From the NCBI GenBank assembly GCA_949358305.1, contig OX442314.1, positions 4,655,087 through 4,719,086 of the forward strand: 64,000 nucleotides of DNA, read 5' to 3'. The position numbers and the translations under genes were made by a program. This document shows, one piece after another, positions 31,524 to 42,500 of this stretch (position 1 is its first letter; each line of letters starts with the position of its first letter). The stretch is from Strigamia acuminata. Its lineage: Eukaryota > Arthropoda > Chilopoda > Geophilomorpha > Linotaeniidae. A model generated the notes under the pieces. The model searched no databases. It saw only the letters and a program-made list of their open reading frames with translations, and was not told the DNA's origin.

Positions 31524-32597
31524 TCAGCTGTGTTCCGGGGGGGGGAAGATTCCATTTACGGCTGTTCCGCTCAGGATCCCGTTATTTTGTTTTATTAATA
31601 CGGTTGATTTTCTCCCTCCGTACAGTTGCGAATTAACTTTCGCGGCTTCCTTATTGGCGTCGTTAGCGGTCTTGTTCTTGGCTTTTGCGGCTTCGTTAGC
31701 TGCGTCGACGTTAGCTTTAACTGTTCGTATGTCCTCGAGGCTTGGCATTGCCAATCTATCTCGTCCTTGTTGATTTCTGATTTGATTTTGTTGATTAATC
31801 AATCGTATCATTTCGGAATTCGGGTCGTTCGGCGTTTGGCTGGTGTGGCCAGCTTTAGCCGCGAAAGATTGCGCGAATGCCCATGACTGTCTTCCTCGAT
31901 TGTTCCGATTATCTTGCTGAAAAGCTTCCAAAAATTCATTCTGGATCTCGACTGGCTCGTCCACGATACTGGCCCACCCCTGGACGTTGATTCCTCTTGA
32001 GGTCATCGAATCGGCCTCGCTTTCGTTATCCGCGTCGGAACCGGTTTGGGTCGAATCGTACGAGTCGGTTGTTTGGCTACCGGTCTTTTGGCGTTTGACG
32101 CCCCTTCTCCCCCGTCTGGCAGCTCGTTTTTCCGCTCGTTCCCTGGTTAGACGAAGTATTATCTCCATCTGGGCTAGTGGATCTCCATTTTCGTCGAATG
32201 GTATTCCCTCTAATCGAGCGATTGTATAAGCTTCCATACATTGATTGATTTGAGATCGCGTCGAATTATATCCGTGTTGAATGGTTACTCGATTGTGTTG
32301 AGCTCCGTCGTCTTGGTCAAACAGACTAAACCCGTCTTGACTTTTGTCGGATTCGTTATCGTTTATCGGGGGGTTAGGCTGTACGTTCTTCGGCGTTTTT
32401 TCAATCGGTGTTTTGCCGACGGACGTTTTCTCGACGTGGCTCGGCGTCTTGGTAACTCGATTCTTCTCTACGGGTTCCGGTGGTGTCGTATTTAACTTCG
32501 GGCTGGCTAACGCTTCGGCTGCCGCCTTGGCTTTTTCCATGGCGGCTTTTCGGGCGCTTGCGGTTGGAGGTTTTCGGTTCTTATTGCTTTTCGTCAT
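31524..32597 (-). CDS. element B ORF1, N-terminal extension or separate protein before gag
   Basis: The first ATG in frame is at 32597; the frame ends at 31524, giving about 357 codons. I recognise no family. The N-terminus is Lys/Ala/Pro-rich (ARKAAMEKAKAAAEALASPK), the middle has a long basic helix (ERAEKRAARRGRRGVKRQ, nuclear-signal-like) and an acidic Ser/Asp stretch, and the C-terminal third is Asn/Gln/Ala-rich. It stops in a run of nine C (minus strand) where the -1 frame continues straight into gag. Element C has a counterpart of different sequence in the same position. Confidence 0.75.
   Translation of the reverse strand: MTKSNKNRKPPTASARKAAMEKAKAAAEALASPKLNTTPPEPVEKNRVTKTPSHVEKTSVGKTPIEKTPKNVQPNPPINDNESDKSQDGFSLFDQDDGAQHNRVTIQHGYNSTRSQINQCMEAYTIARLEGIPFDENGDPLAQMEIILRLTRERAEKRAARRGRRGVKRQKTGSQTTDSYDSTQTGSDADNESEADSMTSRGINVQGWASIVDEPVEIQNEFLEAFQQDNRNNRGRQSWAFAQSFAAKAGHTSQTPNDPNSEMIRLINQQNQIRNQQGRDRLAMPSLEDIRTVKANVDAANEAAKAKNKTANDANKEAAKVNSQLYGGRKSTVLIKQNNGILSGTAVNGIFPPPEHS
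31540..31553 (-). promoter_or_regulatory. ORF1-gag frame junction at a C9 run, element B
   Basis: On the minus strand the run C9 falls in ORF1 as TT[C-CCC-CCC], a slippery pattern. A -1 slip, or one extra C, joins ORF1 to the gag frame, which has been open since about 31590. It could be a programmed site, a one-base deletion, or a sequencing error in a homopolymer. Confidence 0.5.
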
Positions 32598-32663
32598 TTC
32601 GATGGTTTGCAAAGTTCAAACCGTAAGATATGTTTATTTTAAATAGTTTGAATGTTCAAAACT

Positions 32664-32681
32664 ATCCCGGACAGGCCCCCA
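32664..32681 (-). other. primer-binding site of element B, proline tRNA-like
   Basis: The minus strand reads TGGGGGCCTGTCCGGGAT, 16 of 18 bases matching the complement of the proline tRNA 3' end. It lies two bases inside the 5' LTR. Confidence 0.8.
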
Positions 32682-32683
32682 CG

Positions 32684-33294
32684 TGTCGTAACCTTGATTC
32701 CGGTAAATAAACTTACTACAATATCTTACAATAAAACCTTTTATTTCACACTTCAATTATTACAAGAATGATACTTAAATGTTGTTGGTCTCGGATCCTT
32801 GTCGGTCGGATACGATTGTTGCTGCACGGCAGTCTTACACGTGGCTTCTGTTGTCTAGGGTAATGGCGTCTGGCGAAACACGTGTTCGCAAACGCTTCGC
32901 TTCGGTAGATATTACAATCGTAGATTTGCTACGATAAATATCTTTGGCTTGTTGTTATAGATGACTTGGGCAACGGGCATCGATCCTCTATCAATCCGTG
33001 GAGTTCGGCCTGAAAGGTGAGGTGTTGATGCTATGTTGCGGCTGGATCTATAAGTGGGGTTTCCGGTCAAAACACGGGTTTAAATGACCCCGGGAGACCG
33101 GAAATGACGTATTCGCATAAATTCGGAGAATTATGCAAATTTATGACGTCGTTACGTCAATCCCGCAGAAACGATGAAACTAGTAAAGCTAGTTTTCCCG
33201 TAATAATCTGATAGTCGATTTATTAGAAATACTAAAACACTATTTATTAGATCATAAATAATTAAAACACTTTTGTGACCTCGTGGTCACCACA
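32684..33294 (-). repeat. 5' LTR of element B
   Basis: 611 bp, the same ends as the 3' LTR; the visible differences are four G/A or T/C changes. Confidence 0.95.
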
Positions 33295-33298
33295 AATT

Positions 33299-33425
33299 GT
33301 ACATGATAACTGACAGTTATCTGAATAAATTAATACAGAGTACATAATAAGTTGGGAATGAAGTTACAAGTGCCGTGAGATTTTAATTGTGCTTACAAGA
33401 TATAGTATTTCTAAGTTCAACAATA
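33299..33425. repeat. inverted segmental duplicate, block Y1
   Basis: The reverse complement matches 54218-54341 (for example TTTTAATTGTGCTTACAAGA). Directly left of it is the target duplication of element B. Confidence 0.8.
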
Positions 33426-33480
33426 AATGAAGTAAACTACTTATGTCATAAACTAACAACCAATGTGGAGTCTGCAAAAC

Positions 33481-33941
33481 CATAGTGTAAGAAGGGATAG
33501 TGGTCTCACTCCGTCAGTTCTCTGATTCGCCACGGTGGCGCTGCTTTACACAGACAGACTACTACAGCATAGAAATGCATGCTGAACTAGGTCAAAACCA
33601 CTGATTTTGATTGTTTTAAGCATCAGAAATAAAAATAATTTAAAAAATAATTTAAAAATAAAAAAATAAAAATAATAAAATGATAAAAATAAAAAAATAA
33701 TTAAAAAAAAATTTTTTTAAATTAATTTTATTCATCTTTTTTACCAAATTAATATTTGGTAATCTACAATATGTGTGTGATAATTATTTTTATTTCTGAT
33801 GCTTAAAACAATCAAAATGAGTGGTTTTGACCTAGTTCAGCATGCATTTCTATGCTGTAGTAGTCTGTCTGTGTAAAGCAGCGCCACCGTGGCGAATCAG
33901 AGAACTGACGGAGTGAGACCACTATCCCTTCTTACACTATG
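33481..33941. mobile_element. foldback MITE, 461 bp, ~165 bp inverted arms
   Basis: The ends CATAGTGTAAGAAGGGATAG and its complement at 33922-33941 begin arms that pair for about 165 bp on each side, almost perfectly, around an AT-rich centre. A 7 bp direct repeat GCAAAAC flanks it (33474-33480 and 33942-33948). No ORF. The superfamily is unclear: hAT elements normally make 8 bp duplications. Confidence 0.9.
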
Positions 33942-34165
33942 GCAAAACCGTCATCGTTCAGCTCTCCAATGACCAATCCCAAAGCATGTAACAATCCGCA
34001 TGTGATAACAGATAGGTTTTATTTTGCTGGTGCTGCCATCTGTTAGGATTCATGTTTGAAACAATCATAACTAATGAGTGTTTCAAACATGTTGCATTCA
34101 AAGTAATTCCACATAATGGTATTATTGACTTTGAGTTGGTAAATTCTAAATTTCTCCCTAACCTA

Positions 34166-34365
34166 GGGAGAAACAACGTGAGCACCCTGAAGATTGGTTT
34201 ACGTAATTTTCAGGAGGTCACACACAGTAAGAAAGATGATAATAAAAGAGGATCTGCAAGAGTGCAATAAAGGGAGTAAAACTTCACTGTAAAACACTGC
34301 AGAAGTGGCTTAACCATTAACTCTAGATTCTTTAAATAAAATGCAGGCGTTTTGTTGTTAAAACT
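34166..34365. repeat. inverted segmental duplicate, block Y2
   Basis: The reverse complement matches 53688-53880 (GAGAAACAACGTGAGCACCC, CACTGTAAAACACTGCAGAA-like blocks). It ends exactly at the left LTR of element C, whereas the homology in the other copy continues a little further. Confidence 0.8.
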
Positions 34366-35950
34366 TGTGACGATTGACTTGGCGAGATACAAATTGCTTA
34401 ACATTTAACGTAGGAACTCGTGTGAAAGTGTAAAAGTACGGAGGCTTGTGATTTCTCAAATCATATAACAGTTTATTGCGAATGGAAGACTTATATAAAA
34501 CCTATGCCTACAACTGGCTAAATAACTTATGTTAAATATACAATGGGTTGGCAAAAGCCCTGAAATAATATCACTTGCGGTTTTCAGTCGTGTAATAAGA
34601 ATGTGTATCTTTCTTATTACGGTGACGTAAAAGATGTCGTCTTAGTATGGTTCGGGCTTTCAAATGGTCCTGGATCGGTTCTAAAATGGTGTGTAATGGT
34701 TAGGCTTGGGTGTGTTATATCCGAGAGATGCGGTTGACTTTGGCACAATCATCACACGTGTAATTATTGTATTGTTAATAATTACACAGCGCGATCATAA
34801 GAATGACGAAACAATCGGAATAAATATTCATGTAAATTCCATTGAATTAAACATGATATTGTGTTCGCGAAACTGGATAAATAACTATAAAATAAAGAAA
34901 ATAATTAAAATAGCGCCGAGCTATTTTTGCCCCGAGTGCAATCAACATTTAAGTCAGACTTAAATGTTCCATCAACCCAACAACGAAATGAATCGAAGTA
35001 TTTCGCAGGAAAGGTTATCCATTGCCGGGAAATTACTCCACTCGGTTCTGGCTGGCGGGAGAGTAACCGGGAAATTACTCCGCGTCGATTACTCTGATAA
35101 TGCGTCTGTGAAATATAAATACTCCACTCTAGATTCTACATTACCAATGCGTCTGTGAATTTTACTCCACTCTAGATTCTGCATTCTACAACGGAATGTT
35201 GGCATGAAGCTGGAGGGAGTGCGTCTGTGGGTTGTACCCCACTCTAGATACTACACTTAAATGTGTCTGTGAATTACTCACTCTAGTTACGACATTTCTA
35301 CAACGAAATGTTGGCATGAAGAGGCGGGAGTGTGTCTGTGAGTCTTCTACCCACTCTAGATACTTACACTAAATACAAAGTATTTCTACAACGGATTGTC
35401 GGAACGCAGAGAAGTATAGTATGTGCTCAAGTAATATCAGTATCAAACAAAAACAGAACAAGAGCGAGCTATATCCGTTTTGCAGGGGGATATATACTCG
35501 GTGAGGAGAATAGCTGTTCAGTGATCCAATGGGATCACTGGGCAGCCAAATCCATCCAATCCTAGATCACAGGAAGTGGATACTCAGGACATAGTCTTCT
35601 ACTAGGTCCACCACAGGAACTGGATACGCAGGACACACTTTGGATTAAGTCCCTTTGACTATAATCCGAAAGGAGTCCAACTCAGTGGGTGATGAAGGGT
35701 GACTTCACCAGGTGTAAAGTTTGCACATAATTCAATAGAATTATGTGACAAATAAATCAACTAATATTTAAACATCCAAAAGTATTTAAAAGTGTCTAAA
35801 GTTGCAGTGGAATAAAATATAAATAGTAATTTATATTTTATTCACTCAAAAATTGTCGAATTTGAAATTACCGCTAAAACGTATCAGCGCCATCTATTGG
35901 TGAAATAATCGTCCTAAACTAACAAAGTGTATGACAGTGTAACCGTCACA
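34366..35950 (-). repeat. 3' LTR of element C, with internal tandem repeats
   Basis: 1,585 bp. From about 35098 to 35365 it holds a degenerate tandem array in which ACTCTAGAT, TGCGTCTGTG and ACAACGGAATGTTGGCATGA recur. The other LTR has the same array. Confidence 0.9.
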
Positions 35951-35962
35951 AGTCCCCCTTAA
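35951..35962 (-). other. polypurine tract of element C
   Basis: The minus strand reads TTAAGGGGGACT just before the 3' LTR. Confidence 0.75.
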
Positions 35963-36608
35963 ATATATGTTAATACCAGTATTAACATACTATTTATCCC
36001 GAATATCTTGAGGATCAAGACCACACTGTCATCTATGGAACTGGAGCTGTAATCCTTGATAAGTAAAAACCTTTATTTTATATCTTAATAGTATAAATAA
36101 AGAGTATTTCTTAATCAAATGCTTCAAAAAATATTTATTAGGGTTATAAAACTTCCAATTATCAATAATAACTTCCATCTCTCTTTACAGGTGGACTTAC
36201 AACTGCATCAAGAAAAGGTGATAACTTAAACTTACATCAAACTCTTGTACCAAACAAATGATTAATAAAATTTAACAATTATTTTCACAAAACTTAACTT
36301 CTCACTGGAAATATAATGATTTGCAAAATAACACTTTACACGTTAAAATTCAAGTATTAAAATTAGTATTTTTATAAACAAACTCACATTGACTCGTAAT
36401 CAAATTTTAACGAAATTGTTAATTTAAATATTAAAGATCTTTGAATTATTCACAAAAAACGGCATAAAATACACCTGAACCTGACTCAATCTTTGTTTCA
36501 TCTCGGGTTGGGAATGAAGATGGAAGAATTGAACTCGCTACCTCTGGTCTTGCCCTTAAAAGGGGAAATGTTGGGAAAGTAGCGGATCCCGACATCGTTG
36601 ACGCTTTT

Positions 36609-38276
36609 TTAGTCCAACTCTTCATCCTCAATGAATCCTTCCATGGACGTAACAACTTCCGAGGTGGCTGCGGGTGGACAGTTAAGTTGAATAGTTACCA
36701 TTTCCGGTACTACGTCCGGTTCAACGTCATGGTTCAGTGGGTCCAGGAGCATTCTGTGTTGTTCCTCGGTGAATACTTCCAGGGGATCAGGCCCTCCTAA
36801 CGGAATGGTGTTAGCGCTGGTTGGCTCGGAAAAAACCAAGTGATGGTCGGGTAAGCCAGAGTGCCATCCCTCACGAATCAACGGGTGTGCTGCTGCTGAG
36901 ACCTGCTGCAAAATCTTACACCAAATAAAAGAGCGAGTTTGAAAAGATTCCGGCCGGGATGGATGAAAAATCCATTGGATCACGGCTAGTGGCACGCTTA
37001 AATCTGGAATCTGGTCGTTCGAAATTGACACGCTAATACGCTTAGCTGCTTCCAATAAAATTGGGAAATAATGTTCCACTTCCGCCTTAGTTTGTTCCGT
37101 GAGCGACATGCTTGGTCTCGGCATATATGGGTGGACCAGTAAAATAACCGGTTCAGCAGCGTCGTTTACTTCGGGGAGCGGAATGGTCGCTACAATCATG
37201 TTGTTAGCCGATGTTCCCTCTGGAGAAGCGGCGGCTTGCGGACCAGAATCGGATGCAACCGGCGGAGAATCAGACGCAGTAACTGACGTTGGTTCGTTCG
37301 TTGGGAGGTTTTCCGCCGAGACAACTGGAGTTCCCTCAATCGCAGGGGTGGGAGTATCCGGCTCGCGTTGTGGCTCCGTAAATCCTCCTCGTGGAGTCGA
37401 GGTGCTGGACATTTGCGCCGGGTCTACATAAATAGCTTGCTCCGGGCCCTGGTGGATGAGGCCACATTCGCGACACATCGCCCAATTTCGTGCTGTCGGC
37501 GTACTTAGCCCTTTGACGATGAATGGAAGAATTTCTTCGTTCCACATACTGGAAATTGCGACACGCTTACCACCGTGACAGTTCACGCAGACTACGGCGT
37601 GAATGCCGGACAATAATGAGGACAACCACCCACATCCTGCGCACAATGGGCAGAACATCAACTTCGATTTAGGCATGATATTGGTTCCCAAGGCGGCAGC
37701 TTCCATATCGCGAAACACGTGTTCTCGCCGTTGCTTACGATAACTCGGTAAGTTGAGCTCCGATAATGAGCGAGTTTGCGATGTTGGGCGGGTCAACGCT
37801 TCGGATGAAGATGCCAACGTGGACTTGGTGGGTCCCTTGGTTTTGCCTGTCTTGCCTCGACTAGCGGTATCGCAAGGATTTCGTGGTCGGGCAAACTGTC
37901 TGCTGGTAGTCTGAGGTGGAGCTTCTTCATAAGATTCTTCTTCTTGTGAGAAGTCGTCTTGGCGCCGTCTCCTTGAAGCAGAACGGGAGTATTGTGACGA
38001 GTCGTCAGAAAAATCCCAATTCGGAGTCTCGCGGGGTGCATCATAGGTGACAACACGCTGACTAGCTGGACGGCCTCTGGAAGGACGCGAGTCGGTCGGG
38101 CTAACACCCATGGCGGTCCTAATTCGTGGTGGTACGAGATCCGGATTATCTCGGGCCCAGTTGGCGACGAGCTCGGGGTCAGAGGAGGGATTAACAAAGC
38201 GATAATCCGTCTCTTCCGACTCTTCTGGATCCCAATGCACGTATTGTCGCTTGCTAGCGCGACCTCGGCGACTCAT
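36609..38276 (-). CDS. element C ORF3, unknown zinc-ribbon-like protein (555 aa)
   Basis: Intact ORF from ATG 38276, downstream of pol and about 0.7 kb from the 3' LTR. I recognise no family. The N-terminal 150 residues are Arg/Ser/Pro/acidic and probably disordered. Residues about 208-275 contain cysteine pairs CPLCAGCGW, CVNCHGGK and CRECGLIH, a pattern that could bind one or two zinc ions. An acidic Ser/Pro/Thr stretch follows (about 285-350), then a helical C-terminal domain (about 370-490, including WIFHPSRPESFQTRSFIW). No signal peptide or membrane segment, so it is not an Env. It is open throughout although pol of the same copy is broken. Confidence 0.8.
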   Translation of the reverse strand: MSRRGRASKRQYVHWDPEESEETDYRFVNPSSDPELVANWARDNPDLVPPRIRTAMGVSPTDSRPSRGRPASQRVVTYDAPRETPNWDFSDDSSQYSRSASRRRRQDDFSQEEESYEEAPPQTTSRQFARPRNPCDTASRGKTGKTKGPTKSTLASSSEALTRPTSQTRSLSELNLPSYRKQRREHVFRDMEAAALGTNIMPKSKLMFCPLCAGCGWLSSLLSGIHAVVCVNCHGGKRVAISSMWNEEILPFIVKGLSTPTARNWAMCRECGLIHQGPEQAIYVDPAQMSSTSTPRGGFTEPQREPDTPTPAIEGTPVVSAENLPTNEPTSVTASDSPPVASDSGPQAAASPEGTSANNMIVATIPLPEVNDAAEPVILLVHPYMPRPSMSLTEQTKAEVEHYFPILLEAAKRISVSISNDQIPDLSVPLAVIQWIFHPSRPESFQTRSFIWCKILQQVSAAAHPLIREGWHSGLPDHHLVFSEPTSANTIPLGGPDPLEVFTEEQHRMLLDPLNHDVEPDVVPEMVTIQLNCPPAATSEVVTSMEGFIEDEELD

Positions 38277-39568
38277 TGCGTCTTCAAAAAAAAATAAATT
38301 TTATTTGAGAACATGAATCAAACCGTCGGTAATTAATTTAATTTCAAATTAAATTAATTGTCGACCAACAACTGGATTAATTTCATAATTAATTCTTAAG
38401 TTCCTTTTGTTAGCGTGTTTCCTTCATTTGTCGAATAATTATTAAAATTAATAATTATTATTGACTCGGTAGATAATTTCATCTTATCTTTTAAAAACAA
38501 TATCGTTGACAAGATATTCAAATTAGTGTTTATTAAATAAAATAAACCTAATTTTTGCATCTAAACGACATAATAACTAAAAAACCTGTCAAAATATTAA
38601 AAAATATTCTTGCAAGTATTTTTAGTACCTGACAATAGTCACTTTACATGATTTTAACTGTACGAATAACTCTATAATTCGTCCGAGTAAATAATCTATC
38701 ACCGACATCTGGTGGCGTTTGTTAGTATCATACACGTGACTTGTTGACACATGTATACTCACCAATTTCAGAAAGGAACTTAAGCGACATTTTATTTTCA
38801 TAAAATAAACACTTACGAACTAGGTGGAGTCCTAGAAGGGTATATTTGGCTAGTTTAACGTCTAGCTTCACGTATTTGCGAGGGCTGCTCGGTTCCGGCG
38901 ATGTCGGCCGATAAAAACGTTGTGCGGCGCGTGCGAATTCTAGGCCCGCCGTAATTAGCACTTTATGAAATAAACCATTATTAACTGTCAAAATATTCAA
39001 AGGAAATTTTGACACAATAAATATCGGAAATATTTTTACCGGAGAATTGCAACGTGATCACGTGGTGAGATTTTTCTTTCGAGAAAATTCGACGAGTGAG
39101 TGGAATCCGGCAATTTTTCCAAGTTAACTGATATTTGAACACAAATTCAGTTAAAGTTTATGAAAAGTCGTTTAAGATAAAACATAGTTTAACTCACTAG
39201 AACTCGGGAAAATCACGTAGTTTTCGTGGAGAGTTGAGAGTTGTCCAGGGTTGTGTCCGTGTATGAAACTTAACAACAAGTGTCAACTACTCTCTAACGA
39301 GGGGTTAAGGGGAGTTTCGAGGAGTAATTTGATTGGCTTATAATTACTCATCTCGAAGTTTCTATTAACCCAAAGGGGGAAACATAGTTTCAAGTAAATG
39401 TTTACACGTAGATTAATTTAAATACAATCGGCCGTGTAAAAATAACTCAAACATTTGTTAAATTTTATCTACATTGATGAAATGTTTTTATTAATAAAAT
39501 TTAATAATCCTTCGTGAATATGATTGGAAATATTTATTTAAAATAAAATATTTTCAATATATTGTGTC
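38277..39568 (-). other. element C spacer between pol and ORF3
   Basis: 1.3 kb without a convincing ORF. It may hold a splice acceptor for an ORF3 message; I cannot identify one with confidence. Confidence 0.4.
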
Positions 39569-42500
39569 CTAACCCAACTTGACTTGTTTTAAACAATTTA
39601 TGAGTTGTACAAAATCGGTCACGTATTTTGTGTTCGGCTTGGGTCTACGTTTAGACTGTCGAACGAGAGATGGAAATCTTTTCCTCTTTTTAGATGGATT
39701 TTGAGGAGTTTCGTCCTCTTTAGAAGAAATCTGAGAAGTTTCCTCCTCTTTCTCTTCAACTAAATCCTCTGTTTCCATGGACACAGGTTCATTTATTAAT
39801 TCTGGAGAATTAATAACCTGACCTGCCATCCAATCTGGAGTCGGGTGTGACTCGTTGGTACCGATTTTCTGATCTAATGTCCATTCCTCAATCGGGTAAC
39901 TTGGGATATAAGGCATTAAATCCTGTATGTTGATCGCTTTTGCTTTTGAATTGTCGGAGAGCTTCCGTAGCGTGTAGGAACCTCCGCCAAGAACAGCCGT
40001 AATCTCCCAAGGTCCATCACGTTTCTCAGCGAATCCTGCCGAAATCCCTTTATCTTTATTCGATAAAATATGTGTGGCTTTCCACACGAGATCTCCTTTG
40101 GCAAATTGACAAATATAATATTTGTCTTTATGTAGTCGATCATGCTTTTCGTAATTCGATTGAATTTTCCGATGCATTTCGCTGTGTGCACGTCTAATTA
40201 CGTCTAAAATGCTGTAGACATAAGCTTCGGGATTCTCTTTGTCGAATTTGATGGCGTGTTTAGTAATACGCGGGTCAAATGGCAAAGGAACGATTCTTCC
40301 CGTATTAAGAATCATCGGAGAACAATTTGTTGCCTCGGACTTAGCGGTGCGCATCGCAAAGGCAAAAGAATTTAAATATTTTGGCCAGTGGGAGTGAATG
40401 TCCGAGTATAAAGCTAACATCATTTTTAAAGTCCTGTTAGCCCGCTCTGTAATATTAGCGGCAGCGTGATATGGGCTAATGTGAGCAATATCTACGTGAT
40501 TTTTTCGACAAAAATCATTAAATATTGTCGACACGAATTGTTTGCCGTTGTCGGAGATTATCTTTTTTGGATATCCCCAACGGTGGAAAACTTCGCTCAT
40601 TTTATTAACAATGCATTCACTTGATGCGGTCGCTAGTGGGAAGACTTCAATCCATTTTGTACAATTATCAATGATTACTAAAATCCATTTTAATTGTGAA
40701 CGACCGGCTGGTTTTGGTCCCATCAGGTCAATGCTTATTGTCTCCCACGGGTTGGTCATGTTGTGGGGTGTATAGCTTGCCCGATGTTTTTGGTGTGACT
40801 AGGTTTGTATTGCTGGCAATGAGTGCAACTGCGAACGTAGTTTCGAGTGTCTTTGCTCATTCTAGGCCAGAAATACATCTTCTTTGCTCTATCTAGGGTT
40901 TTACTCATGCCAGCGTGTCCTGTAAGTGGATGGCCATGGCATGCGAATAATGCACGTCTCACAAGAGAGCGTGGAATTACCGCCTTAAACCCGTTGCCGG
41001 AGTCGTTTAACTCTTCCTCATCGGTCGGAGCAAAATAAATTAGCACAACACCTTTATTTTCTTCCGGTTCGTCGAGAGTGTAGCCACGAATCGCATTTAA
41101 CCAATGTTTATCCGTGATACGATTTTTTAATTTTTCGTCTCCTTTTAGGTAAACAAGGATTTTACTACATGCTGGATCTTTAAGTTGCGCTTCGATAATT
41201 TCGTCTCTAGTCGGCGGGGCTATTTTGAGGATATCTGTTAGCGCAGTGTGTACATTTTCGTGATTACAATTGTGGACATCTATATGTCTGCAATTTTCTC
41301 TCGTGCATCCTTCTTCCTCCCCCTTTTCTCCAGAATCATGAAATCTAACTGGATTATATGATTCTGAGAAAAAATCTAAACTAAGGCCAACATTTGTAAG
41401 AAAATGTTTGCGCTTAGTTTCCGTCACTTGTAAAGATGCACACCTGTTTCCATTCCAAGTTGGATAGAAATGGGTGATTTCCTCTGGCTCGATATAATCA
41501 TAATCCGGAGTGTCTAGTGCAGACAGTGGAGCGCGTGATAATGCGTCCGCTACTTGGTTCATTAAAAATAATTTTAAACGCGCCACATTGTATCTTGACG
41601 GCCCAACGACCAAACCTTCCCGATGGTTCCGGCGTACTCATCAACCAGCTAAGGGCCTTAGCATCGGACTCGAGAGTGAAAGTCGTGTATTCAATATATG
41701 GGCGAAATCTTTCGATTGCCCATACAACGGCCAAACACTCCAATTCCGGCGTAGAATACCTTACTTCGGCCCCGTGTAACACTCGACTGGCGTACGCGAC
41801 TGCTTTCGGGACCATTATTAATTTCTGTTTCTTTTCACAGAATAATTCTACGTCCTGACAGAGTACTGCACCTAAGCCTGAATGAGAAGCATCTGTCAAA
41901 ATGACAAAAGGCTTATTCATATCTGGCATGTGGAGAAGGGCTTGGTCCTTGTCACACAAAATATCTTTGATAGTTTCGAATGCAGTTGTTTGTGGATCAT
42001 CCCACACAAACTTTGCTTGATCATGCATAATATTGGTCAATGGACGAGCAATATTTGCGATGTTGGGAATGAATTTTCGGAAAAAATTCGCAAGTCCTAC
42101 AAATCTTTGAATGTCTTTAGAACAAGTCGGTTTGGGAAAATTCCTTACAGCCGAGACTTTGTCAGGGTCTGGAAGAAGAGATCCCTCCGAAATTAAATGG
42201 CCTAAAAATCGTAATGATGTTCGACCAAATTTTGACTTGTCTTTATTGATAGTTAGATTTGCGGCATCTAACTTCTCAAGTACGTCTTTAATATGTAATA
42301 AATGATTTTCCCATGTGTCGGAAAAAATAATTATATCGTCTAAGTAGACTAGAGCATATTTATATAAAGAGTCACCCAATACGGTAGTCATGAGGTGTTG
42401 AAAAGAGCTGGGTGCATTACAAAGACCAAATGGCAATCTTTTGAATTGAAATTTGCCTTTTGGGGTGTAAAAAGCAGTTTTGCTCTTATCCTCCTCCTCC

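Larger units (their letters stand above)
22465..33294 (-). mobile_element. Ty3/gypsy retrotransposon B, complete, four ORFs
   Basis: This 10.8 kb element runs on the minus strand, with 611 bp LTRs at both ends that differ at about four bases. A Pro-tRNA-like primer site lies at 32664-32681 and a purine tract at 23076-23090. Order of genes: ORF1, gag, pol, ORF3. The target duplication is AATT (22461-22464 and 33295-33298), and the unoccupied site survives in the inverted duplicate at 54342-54345. The low LTR divergence and open frames indicate a recent insertion. Confidence 0.95.

Noticed and set aside
34706-35565. ORFs inside the LTRs of element C (also 47061-47513)
   Set aside because: They fall in the repeat-rich LTR; the similar ORF in the second LTR is only due to LTR identity, and the first copy is broken.
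37099-37431. plus-strand Gly/Ser-rich ORF
   Set aside because: Antisense to ORF3 of element C; no start context or known pattern.
38728-39015. 95-codon ORF in the spacer of element C
   Set aside because: No motif, no counterpart in element B.
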